Source: an uncultured Lachnospiraceae bacterium (lineage in GTDB: Bacteria; Bacillota; Clostridia; Lachnospirales; Lachnospiraceae). From it: a DNA stretch of 55,331 nucleotides. This document shows, piece by piece, positions 26,759 to 33,955 of this stretch. Below the pieces are notes generated by a model. It made no database searches. It was given only the letters and a program-made list of their open reading frames with translations, and had not been told where the DNA came from. Position numbers and translations under genes: made by a program. Location of the stretch: contig USGM01000007.1 in NCBI GenBank assembly GCA_900554205.1, positions 1 through 55,331 on the forward strand. Direction: 5' to 3'. Each line of letters opens with the position of its first letter. Position 1 is the first letter of the stretch.

Positions 26759-28144
26759 ATGGACGTGTTGACAAGAATCCCTGTGAGAGAGCAGGATGCG
26801 AAAGAGCGTGCAACAAACTTCGAGGAGGTTTGTCTCGGCTATAATAAAGAGGAGGCGATGTGTGAGGCCTCCAGATGTATCAACTGTAAGAATGCCCAGT
26901 GTATCAAGGGCTGTCCCGTTGCCATCAATATTCCGGGCTTCATCGAGCAGGTGAAGGATGGAAATATCGAGGAGGCGTACCGGATCATCAGCCAGTCCAG
27001 CGCACTTCCCGCTGTCTGCGGACGTGTCTGCCCGCAGGAGAGCCAGTGTGAGGGTAAGTGTATCCGTGGCATCAAGGGCGATCCGATCTCTATCGGAAAG
27101 CTTGAGAGATTCGTCGCTGACTGGGCGAGAGAGAACGGAATCAAGCCCGAAGGCGCGAAGGAGAAGAACGGAAAGAAGGTTGCTGTCATCGGTTCCGGCC
27201 CTGCGGGTCTGACCTGTGCCGGAGATCTGGCGAAGCTTGGATATGATGTGACGATTTTTGAGGCGCTTCATGAGCCGGGAGGCGTTCTGGTCTATGGAAT
27301 ACCGGAGTTCCGTCTTCCCAAGAAGGCGGTTGTTGCCAAGGAAATTGAAAATGTAAAGGCATTGGGCGTGAAAATCGAGACGAACGTTGTCGTCGGCAAA
27401 GCGGTCACCATTGATGAGCTGATCAGCGAGGAGGGCTTTGATGCCGTGTTTATCGGTTCCGGTGCCGGACTGCCTAAATTCATGGGAATCCCCGGGGAGA
27501 ATGCGAATGGTGTATTCTCCGCGAACGAATATCTGACCAGAAGCAATCTGATGAAGGCGTTTGACGAAAACTCCAACACGCCGATTATGAAGAGTAAGAA
27601 GGTTGCGGTTGTCGGCGGCGGAAATGTGGCGATGGACGCAGCGAGAACAGCCCTGCGCCTTGGCGCAGAGGTGCATATTGTGTACCGCCGCAGTGAGGAG
27701 GAGCTTCCCGCCAGAGTGGAGGAGGTTCACCACGCAAAGGAAGAGGGCATTATCTTTGACCTGCTGACGAACCCGACAGAGATCCTTGCCGATGAAAAGG
27801 GCTGGGTTACAGGCATGAAGTGCATCCGCATGGAACTCGGCGAGCCGGACGCTTCCGGACGCCGCAGACCGGTAGAAGTTCCCGGATCGGAATTTGTCAT
27901 GGAACTGGATACGGTCATCATGTCACTCGGAACCTCTCCGAACCCTCTGATCTCTTCCACGACGGAAGGACTTGAGACAAACAAGTGGAAATGTATCGTG
28001 GCAGAGGAGGATAACGGACAGACCAGCAAGGAAGGCATTTACGCCGGCGGCGATGCTGTTACCGGCGCGGCTACGGTAATCCTGGCTATGGGCGCAGGCA
28101 AGGCTGCTGCAAAGGGAATCGACGATTATCTCTGCAACAGGTAA
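26759..28144 (+). CDS. nfnB: NfnB: large subunit of NADH-dependent ferredoxin:NADP+ oxidoreductase (GltD-like)
   Basis: A 461-residue protein of the glutamate synthase small-subunit type. The N-terminal iron-sulfur domain has CINCKNAQCIKGCPVAI (from residue 41) and further cysteines (CGRVCPQESQCEGKC). Two Rossmann motifs, VIGSGPAGLTCAG and VVGGGNVAMDAAR, bind FAD and NADP(H). It is often misnamed glutamate synthase, but the nfnA gene upstream and absence of a GltB gene support Nfn. The ribosome site (AAAGGCATGGTGA) is weak. Its last 18 codons are repeated just after the stop (see the repeat at 28091). Confidence 0.92.
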   Translation: MDVLTRIPVREQDAKERATNFEEVCLGYNKEEAMCEASRCINCKNAQCIKGCPVAINIPGFIEQVKDGNIEEAYRIISQSSALPAVCGRVCPQESQCEGKCIRGIKGDPISIGKLERFVADWARENGIKPEGAKEKNGKKVAVIGSGPAGLTCAGDLAKLGYDVTIFEALHEPGGVLVYGIPEFRLPKKAVVAKEIENVKALGVKIETNVVVGKAVTIDELISEEGFDAVFIGSGAGLPKFMGIPGENANGVFSANEYLTRSNLMKAFDENSNTPIMKSKKVAVVGGGNVAMDAARTALRLGAEVHIVYRRSEEELPARVEEVHHAKEEGIIFDLLTNPTEILADEKGWVTGMKCIRMELGEPDASGRRRPVEVPGSEFVMELDTVIMSLGTSPNPLISSTTEGLETNKWKCIVAEEDNGQTSKEGIYAGGDAVTGAATVILAMGAGKAAAKGIDDYLCNR

Positions 28145-28238
28145 CTCGCCCATAGCCTGCTATGAGGCGCAGGCAAGGCCGCTGCAAAGGGAATCGACGA
28201 TTATCTCCGTAACAGGTAACGCGCCCATAGCTGGCTGA
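28091..28238 (+). repeat. 75-bp tandem duplication of the nfnB 3' end
   Basis: Copy 1 (28091-28165) covers the last 18 codons of nfnB and 21 bases after the stop. Copy 2 (28166-28238) repeats it with only a handful of substitutions, including the stop codon and the following CGCCCATAGC. Each copy also ends in CGCCCATAG, the reverse complement of CTATGGGCG at 28086-28094, so inverted repeats flank the unit. Copy 2 is not translated. It fills most of the 137-base gap before the zinc-ribbon gene. Confidence 0.9.
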
Positions 28239-28281
28239 ATGTTACGGAGCTGCAAAAGATGGGGAAGGAAGGTAAGAAACT

Positions 28282-29004
28282 ATGCCATGGTGTCCTAAGT
28301 GTAAGACAGAGTACAGAGAGGGATTTACCGTCTGTGCGGATTGTGGCAGTGAGCTTGTGGAGGAAGAGCCGGCGGAAACGCCTGCAGAGGAGGCGGAATG
28401 GGACGCCTTTTCACAGTATGGGAATGATGCCGGGACAGAAGCGGAGAACGAAGACGAGAGTAATGCGACACAGGAAGATGGGAACGATATGCCGGAGGAT
28501 GCGCAGGGCCGCACCCGGGGAAGAGGCATGACGGTTCCTTATCAGGACAGTGCGGAGCGGGCGAGCGACAATCGCTCCTCCGGCTGGATCTTGCTCATTC
28601 TTGGAATTCTTGGTCTGCTTGTGCTGGCTTTGGGAATGCTGGATGTTTTGCCGCTGCATTTCGGAAATTCCTATCTTTTCTACGGTGTCATGGGAGCGAT
28701 CTTTATTCTGTTTGTGGTGTCTGGGGGGATATCCATGAAGAACGCAAAGCTCCTTGAGAAAAAGGCGGCATCAGAGAATACACTGCGGGAATCGCTCCAT
28801 GAATGGTGCAGGGAGAATCTGAATGCGCAGACGATCGATGATGCGGTCGGAGCACAGGGAGTCGAGGAGGAAATCCTTTACTTCAAACGGCTTTCTTATA
28901 TCAAGGAAAGACTGAATTATCAGTTTATGAATCTGGATCAGGGATTTCTGGACAAATTTATTGACGATTATGTCTACGACGAAATTTTCGGAGAGAAGGA
29001 ATAG
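28282..29004 (+). CDS. Zinc-ribbon membrane protein of unknown function
   Basis: A 240-residue protein. Cys4, Cys7, Cys18 and Cys21 (CPKC-x10-CADC) form a probable zinc ribbon. An acidic low-complexity stretch (about 25-75) follows, then two membrane segments (about 102-120 and 131-150) and a cytoplasmic C-terminal domain of about 90 residues rich in aromatic and acidic residues. GGAAGG precedes ATG 28282. Its stop touches the rlmH start. DUF2007-like or other zinc-ribbon families are possible, but I do not recognise the C-terminal domain. Confidence 0.75.
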   Translation: MPWCPKCKTEYREGFTVCADCGSELVEEEPAETPAEEAEWDAFSQYGNDAGTEAENEDESNATQEDGNDMPEDAQGRTRGRGMTVPYQDSAERASDNRSSGWILLILGILGLLVLALGMLDVLPLHFGNSYLFYGVMGAIFILFVVSGGISMKNAKLLEKKAASENTLRESLHEWCRENLNAQTIDDAVGAQGVEEEILYFKRLSYIKERLNYQFMNLDQGFLDKFIDDYVYDEIFGEKE

Positions 29005-29484
29005 ATGAAGATTACGATAATCTGCGTCGGGAAGGTGAAGGAGAAATTCTACAGGGATGCGCTCGATGAATATCTGAAAAGGCTTGGCAGATACTGTAAG
29101 CCCGAGATCATCGAGGTGGCGGATGAGAAGACACCGGACGGCGCGAGTGAATGGATGGAGGATCAGATCAAGGCGAAGGAAGGACAGCGGATCTTGGAAA
29201 AGCTCAGAGAGGATGCGCTTGTCTGCACGCTGGAGATCGGTGGGAAAAAATTCACTTCCGAAGGCTTTGCCGACTGGATACAGCGGCAGACGGTCAGCGG
29301 GACAAGTCATATCGCGTTCATTATCGGCGGATCACTGGGGCTGCATGAAACAGTGATCCGCCGCTCTGATATGCATCTGAGCTTTTCGGACATGACCTTC
29401 CCACACCAGCTGATGAGAGTGATACTCACGGAGCAGATATACAGGGCGTTCCGCATTATCAACGGAGAGCCGTATCATAAGTGA
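29005..29484 (+). CDS. rlmH: 23S rRNA (pseudouridine-1915-N3) methyltransferase RlmH
   Basis: A 159-residue SPOUT methyltransferase at exactly the family length. MKITIICVGKVKEKF, the ALEIGGKKFTSE-like segment, FIIGGSLGLHETVI for the AdoMet knot, and the C-terminal FRIINGEPYHK are diagnostic. It methylates pseudouridine 1915 in helix 69 of 23S rRNA on whole ribosomes. The ATG follows the TAG of the zinc-ribbon gene without a gap, so translation is coupled, with GGAGAGAAGGA as ribosome site. Confidence 0.97.
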   Translation: MKITIICVGKVKEKFYRDALDEYLKRLGRYCKPEIIEVADEKTPDGASEWMEDQIKAKEGQRILEKLREDALVCTLEIGGKKFTSEGFADWIQRQTVSGTSHIAFIIGGSLGLHETVIRRSDMHLSFSDMTFPHQLMRVILTEQIYRAFRIINGEPYHK

Positions 29485-29508
29485 GCTCCAGTAGTCCGGA
29501 GGAAAAAG

Positions 29509-30123
29509 ATGAAAATATTGGTTTACATAATTTTATCGACGCTGGTAAATTATCTTGTCATTACAACGATTGTGGATATCGTGCTGATGGGAAGATTAAC
29601 ACCCAGATTTGCGCCGAAGGGTAGGAGCATTCAGGCATGTGTTCCTAAAGAGAATCACATTGATCTGCAAAAGGCCAATGAGTGCGCGGGATATTCCACC
29701 GCATACCTTCTGCGGCATTATGACATACCGGCAACGGGAAATGAGATTTATCAGGCAATGGCGGACAAGATGGCGGACGGCTGCGTATATCCGAGAGCGG
29801 TGAAGAAGATGCTTGGGAAATACGGGTTCGATGTGGAATATTGTACCGGAAACCTGAATGCCTTAAAGAACGAGATCGCGGAGGGAAAGCCGGTCATTGT
29901 ACTGATCAGGGTTGTCAAAAATAAGAAGTGGCTGCATTATGTGCCGGTGGTCGGATATGATGAGGAGTATCTTTATCTGGCGGAGTCATTGCCCCAGTTT
30001 GTGAACTGCGACGAAAAAGAATACAACCGGAGAATCGGCACGAAGGAATTTCTTGCACTGTGGAATACATCCATGCTGAAAATGCCGTTATACAGGCATA
30101 GCTTCTATGTGGTGGAAAAGTAG
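29509..30123 (+). CDS. Membrane-anchored C39-like cysteine peptidase-fold protein
   Basis: A 204-residue protein with one N-terminal membrane segment (about residues 2-27) followed by a papain-like C39_2 domain. The presumed nucleophile is Cys59 in NECAGYSTAYLLRHY, and the His is His143 in WLHYVPVVGYDEEYLYLAES. C39 peptidases in bacteriocin exporters cut at double glycine, but stand-alone members like this one have no known substrate. GGAGG precedes ATG 29509, 24 bases after rlmH. No bacteriocin or ABC gene is nearby. Confidence 0.8.
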   Translation: MKILVYIILSTLVNYLVITTIVDIVLMGRLTPRFAPKGRSIQACVPKENHIDLQKANECAGYSTAYLLRHYDIPATGNEIYQAMADKMADGCVYPRAVKKMLGKYGFDVEYCTGNLNALKNEIAEGKPVIVLIRVVKNKKWLHYVPVVGYDEEYLYLAESLPQFVNCDEKEYNRRIGTKEFLALWNTSMLKMPLYRHSFYVVEK

Positions 30124-30260
30124 CAGTGAATTTAAACACTGATTTTGCATTTCTGCTGTCTGCCCTATGGAAAATGAAAGGGGTGTGTTTTGGTAAACTT
30201 AGTGGAAGATAGATTTTAGTATGTGGGTTATGGGTTGTAACCGTTGGAGGAGAGAGCGTA

Positions 30261-30896
30261 ATGACGAAGAAGCAGCGTGCATTGGAAATAATCGAACGTT
30301 TAAAGCAGGAGTACCCGGAGTCCGGCTGTAGTCTGGAGTATGACGAGGCATGGAAGCTGCTGGTGAGTGTGAGGCTTGCGGCGCAGTGTACGGACGCGAG
30401 GGTAAATGTGGTCGTACAGAAGCTCTACGAGAAATTCCCCGATGTCAATGCGCTGGCGGAGGCATCGGTTGACGACATCGAAAAGATTGTCCATCCCTGT
30501 GGTCTTGGCAAGAGCAAGGCGAGAGACATCAGCGCCTGCATGAAACAGTTGCGGGATCAGTACGACGGAAGGGTGCCGGAGGATTTCGAGAAGCTGCTCG
30601 AGCTGCCGGGTGTCGGGAGAAAGAGTGCGAACCTTGTCATGGGGGATGTGTTCGGAAAACCGGCCATCGTGACGGATACGCATTGCATCCGCCTGACAAA
30701 CCGTATGGGGCTGGTCGATGGAATCAAGGAACCGGCAAAGGTGGAAAAGGAGCTCTGGAAAATCATTCCGCCCGAGGAGGGCAACAGCTTTTGTCACAGA
30801 CTGGTCGATCACGGACGCGCGGTCTGCACGGCGAGGACAAAGCCTTATTGTGACAGGTGCTGCCTGAATGACATCTGTAAAAAGGTCGGAGTGTAG
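30261..30896 (+). CDS. nth: Endonuclease III
   Basis: A 211-residue DNA glycosylase/AP lyase for oxidised pyrimidines. The helix-hairpin-helix LLELPGVGRKSANLVMG carries the catalytic Lys, and VTDTHCIRLTNRMGL carries the catalytic Asp. The C-terminal iron-sulfur loop is CTARTKPYCDRCCLNDIC. The first spacing is C-x7-C instead of the C-x6-C known for the E. coli enzyme, followed by the usual x2 and x5. GGAGGAGAG precedes ATG 30261. The 137-base gap before it holds only weak dyads. Confidence 0.96.
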   Translation: MTKKQRALEIIERLKQEYPESGCSLEYDEAWKLLVSVRLAAQCTDARVNVVVQKLYEKFPDVNALAEASVDDIEKIVHPCGLGKSKARDISACMKQLRDQYDGRVPEDFEKLLELPGVGRKSANLVMGDVFGKPAIVTDTHCIRLTNRMGLVDGIKEPAKVEKELWKIIPPEEGNSFCHRLVDHGRAVCTARTKPYCDRCCLNDICKKVGV

Positions 30897-30982
30897 AAAG
30901 CTTTCCGGGCGGCAGGCATATTTTGGGCTCCTTCAGCATAGAATCTTCCAGAGAACAGGCCGTACCTTGGAATGGAGGACGA

Positions 30983-32188
30983 ATGGATATCTATGTTGTG
31001 AGGGCAGGAGATACGATTGACAGTATCGCGCAGAAACTGGAGACTGACCCGGAGCAGTTGATCTATGATAATCAGTTGGTTTATCCGTACGAGCTTGCCG
31101 TTGGGCAGGCTCTTTTTTGTGAGTGCTGCAATGCGGAGCGGAATACAGGCGGCGCAGAAGACATGACCGCGACCCAGAATGACTTTGTGCGCTGCCGGAA
31201 CGCAACGCGGGCAATCTCGGTAAGCGGCTACGCCTATCCTTTTATCAGTCCGTGGGTTCTGGAGCAGACATTGCCGTTTTTGTCTGAGCTTGCTGTTTTT
31301 TCCTATGGCTTTACGATGGAGGGCGAGCTTGTGCCGCCAATGTACGGCGAGGATGAATGGATGATCGGGAAGGCATTGAGCTTTGGAACGCAGCCGATTC
31401 TGACACTGACGCCGCTCGGCCCGGACGGGAGATTTAACAACCGTCTGATTCATTCTGTCGTCAACAGTGAGGAATATACCGCCGCATTAATTGAAAATCT
31501 GCTGGCAGTCATGGAGGAGAAGGGGTATCGGGGAGTGGATATAGACTTTGAGTACATTCTCGCGGAGGACAGGGATGCGTTCACGGAGTTTGTCCGTCAG
31601 GTCGCGGAGGTGATGCGGCGGAACGGCTATCACACCTCTGTCGCGCTTGCACCGAAGACGTCCTCGGAGCAGCAGGGGCTTTTATATGAAGGAAAGGATT
31701 ACCGGGCGTTGGGCGAGATCGCGGATCATGTCCTTCTCATGACCTATGAGTGGGGCTATACCTATGGACCGCCGATGGCAGTCGCCCCTATCAATCAGGT
31801 CAGGCGGGTTGTGGAATATGCGGTGACACAGATCGCCCCGAAAAAGATTGATCTCGGCATACCGAATTACGGCTATGACTGGCCGCTGCCCTATGAACGG
31901 GGTGTGACGAAGGCGACGACAATCAATAACGTGCAGGCGGTGCGTATTGCCATTGCGCAGGGGGCGGAAATTTTCTTTGATCCGCTCGATGAAAGCCCAT
32001 ATTTTAATTATACGGAAAACGGTGTTGACCATGAGGTCTGGTTTGAGGACGTCAGGAGTCTTCTTGCAAAATTTGACCTGATCCGGGAGTACGGTCTGCG
32101 CGGCTGTGGTTACTGGCAGATCATGCAGTGGTTCCGCGCAAACTGGCTGCTATTGTACAATCAGTTTTATGTTTTGAAGGAGCCGTAA
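30983..32188 (+). CDS. LysM-GH18 peptidoglycan hydrolase, YaaH/SleL-like
   Basis: A 401-residue protein with one N-terminal LysM domain (about residues 2-47) and a glycoside hydrolase 18 barrel. The catalytic motif is GVDIDFEYI with Glu190 as the expected acid. No signal peptide is seen, as in spore-associated YaaH and SleL, which reach the spore coat from the mother cell and cut cortex muramic-lactam-containing glycan. Bacillus homologues usually have two LysM domains. ATG 30983 with TGGAGG five bases upstream was preferred to an upstream in-frame start at 30923. It suggests, but does not prove, that this organism forms spores. Confidence 0.88.
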   Translation: MDIYVVRAGDTIDSIAQKLETDPEQLIYDNQLVYPYELAVGQALFCECCNAERNTGGAEDMTATQNDFVRCRNATRAISVSGYAYPFISPWVLEQTLPFLSELAVFSYGFTMEGELVPPMYGEDEWMIGKALSFGTQPILTLTPLGPDGRFNNRLIHSVVNSEEYTAALIENLLAVMEEKGYRGVDIDFEYILAEDRDAFTEFVRQVAEVMRRNGYHTSVALAPKTSSEQQGLLYEGKDYRALGEIADHVLLMTYEWGYTYGPPMAVAPINQVRRVVEYAVTQIAPKKIDLGIPNYGYDWPLPYERGVTKATTINNVQAVRIAIAQGAEIFFDPLDESPYFNYTENGVDHEVWFEDVRSLLAKFDLIREYGLRGCGYWQIMQWFRANWLLLYNQFYVLKEP

Positions 32189-32270
32189 AGGAGAGTGCAA
32201 CATATTCGGAATAAACGACGTTCCCTTCGGAAATACTTCCCAGAGGAGTATTCTGAAAAGGAGGAATTTT

Positions 32271-33599
32271 ATGTCTGCATATCTTGAAATTACAAAAATA
32301 CACGCGAGAGAAATTCTGGATTCCAGAGGAAATCCCACAGTGGAGGCGGAGATCACGGTAAAAAATCCGAATGACGGAAGACTTTACACGGGGCTTGCGG
32401 CTGTGCCGTCGGGAGCCAGCACGGGACGCTTCGAGGCGGTGGAGCTGCGGGACGGTGAGACGAGATATTTCGGACTCGGGGTGCAGCACGCGGTGAAGAA
32501 TGTCAATGAGAAGATTGCTCCGGCGCTGAACGGCTGTAATGCGCTGAATCAGGTCGCAATCGACCGGAAGCTCGTGGAGCTGGACGGCACGGAGAGCAAG
32601 GAAAATCTCGGCGCAAATGCGACGCTGTCTGTCTCGATGGCGTGTGCAAAGGCAGCGGCGGCAGCGCTGGATATGCCGCTCTATCGTTATCTCGGCGGAA
32701 TCGGGACAAAGCTCCTTCCCATGCCGATGATGAATATCCTGAATGGCGGAAAGCATGCGGCGAACACTGTCGATTTTCAGGAGTTCATGATTATGCCTGT
32801 CAGGGCGAAGAATTTTGCGGAAGCGCTGCGCATCTGTGCGGAGGTATACCATAATCTGAAAAAGCTTCTGGAGCAGAGAGGACTGTCCACGGGCGTTGGG
32901 GACGAGGGCGGATTTGCACCGGATCTGCCGGACGCGGAGAGTGTGTTGCAGTTTCTTGTTGATGCAATCCGTGCGGCGGGCTATGAGCCGGGCGAGGACA
33001 TCCGTATTGCCATGGACGCGGCGAGCAGCGAGCTTTATAATGAGAAGACCGGAATGTACCATTTCCCGGGGGAGAGCAGTCTCAAGGGTCAGGAGATCAT
33101 CCGGAGCACTGGAGATATGATCGCATACTACGAGGAGCTGACGAAAGAATTTCCAATTATTTCTATTGAAGACGGACTTGCCGAGGATGACTGGGACGGC
33201 TGGCAGGAACTGACAAAGCGGCTTGGCAGCAAGGTACAGCTTGTTGGAGATGATCTTTTTGTCACGAATACGAAGAGACTGGATGCCGGAATCAAATTAA
33301 ACTGTGCAAATGCCATCCTCGTCAAAGTGAACCAGATCGGGACGCTGACGGAAGCGTTTGAAGCCGTGGATATGGCGCATAAGGCGGGCTACCGTGCCGT
33401 AATCTCGCACCGCTCCGGTGAGACCGAGGACAACACGATCGCGGACATTGCCGTTGCATGGAATGCGGGACAGATCAAGACAGGGGCACCCTGCAGGAGT
33501 GACAGAGTGTCAAAATATAACAGACTGCTGCGGATTGAAGAAGAACTGGACGGCGTCTCGGACTATCCCGGGATGTGGATTTTCCGACAAAATGAATAG
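32271..33599 (+). CDS. eno: Enolase
   Basis: A 442-residue enolase, which converts 2-phosphoglycerate to phosphoenolpyruvate. ILDSRGNPTVE at the N-terminus, SGASTG, the metal ligands in SIEDGLAEDDWDGW and LVGDDLFVTN, and the ISHRSGETEDNTIAD signature are all intact. It is slightly longer than the common 430 residues. AAAAGGAGGAA precedes ATG 32271. A small hairpin (AATACTTCC/GGAGTATT, 32232-32252) lies in its leader. I see no clear sigma-A promoter between the GH18 gene and eno, so readthrough is possible. Confidence 0.97.
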   Translation: MSAYLEITKIHAREILDSRGNPTVEAEITVKNPNDGRLYTGLAAVPSGASTGRFEAVELRDGETRYFGLGVQHAVKNVNEKIAPALNGCNALNQVAIDRKLVELDGTESKENLGANATLSVSMACAKAAAAALDMPLYRYLGGIGTKLLPMPMMNILNGGKHAANTVDFQEFMIMPVRAKNFAEALRICAEVYHNLKKLLEQRGLSTGVGDEGGFAPDLPDAESVLQFLVDAIRAAGYEPGEDIRIAMDAASSELYNEKTGMYHFPGESSLKGQEIIRSTGDMIAYYEELTKEFPIISIEDGLAEDDWDGWQELTKRLGSKVQLVGDDLFVTNTKRLDAGIKLNCANAILVKVNQIGTLTEAFEAVDMAHKAGYRAVISHRSGETEDNTIADIAVAWNAGQIKTGAPCRSDRVSKYNRLLRIEEELDGVSDYPGMWIFRQNE

Positions 33600-33623
33600 G
33601 AAAAATAGAAAATCACTTTTTTC

Positions 33624-33651
33624 TTGACAAATCCTCTCATGTATGTATAAT
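33624..33651 (+). promoter_or_regulatory. Sigma-A promoter of the opp operon
   Basis: TTGACA (33624-33629), 16-base spacer, TATAAT (33646-33651), preceded by a T-rich tract. Predicted RNA start near 33658, about 300 bases before oppA. Confidence 0.85.
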
Positions 33652-33656
33652 AGACT

Positions 33657-33955
33657 TTGTTGTACGCGAACGACAGACAGTTGTGTTTTTACTAATTGCG
33701 TTGAACAATGGGGTTCAGGGCACTTTTTTTGTATTACGGATTATTTTATCAAGGTGAAGTGGCAGAGCGGTAACGAGGCACAGGGGTGCAAAGCGAAAGC
33801 ACAGGCTGCACATCAAGACGGAAGAGTTCGGAATATAGGAAAAGGGTTCGGACAGCAGAGTGCGGCGCAGTTGTGTGTATACAGAAATGTATACATGTAT
33901 CAGAAGATACAGCAGTATGCCGTTGGTGCAAACTATAATCGAGAGGAGAAAGATT
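33657..33955 (+). other. Long opp leader with two TGTATACA boxes
   Basis: A stretch of about 300 bases from the predicted RNA start to oppA holds no convincing gene. Near its 3' end TGTATACA occurs at 33876-33883 and again at 33888-33895, with TACATGTA overlapping the second (33892-33899). A weak hairpin (TGAAC/GTTCA) is followed by GGGCAC and seven T at about 33701-33730, and may work as an attenuator. I cannot match it to a known riboswitch or T-box. Confidence 0.5.

Noticed and set aside
26759..28144. Glutamate synthase small subunit (gltD) as the name of this gene
   Set aside because: No large subunit is near, and the nfnA gene lies just upstream, so the Nfn complex explains the pair better.
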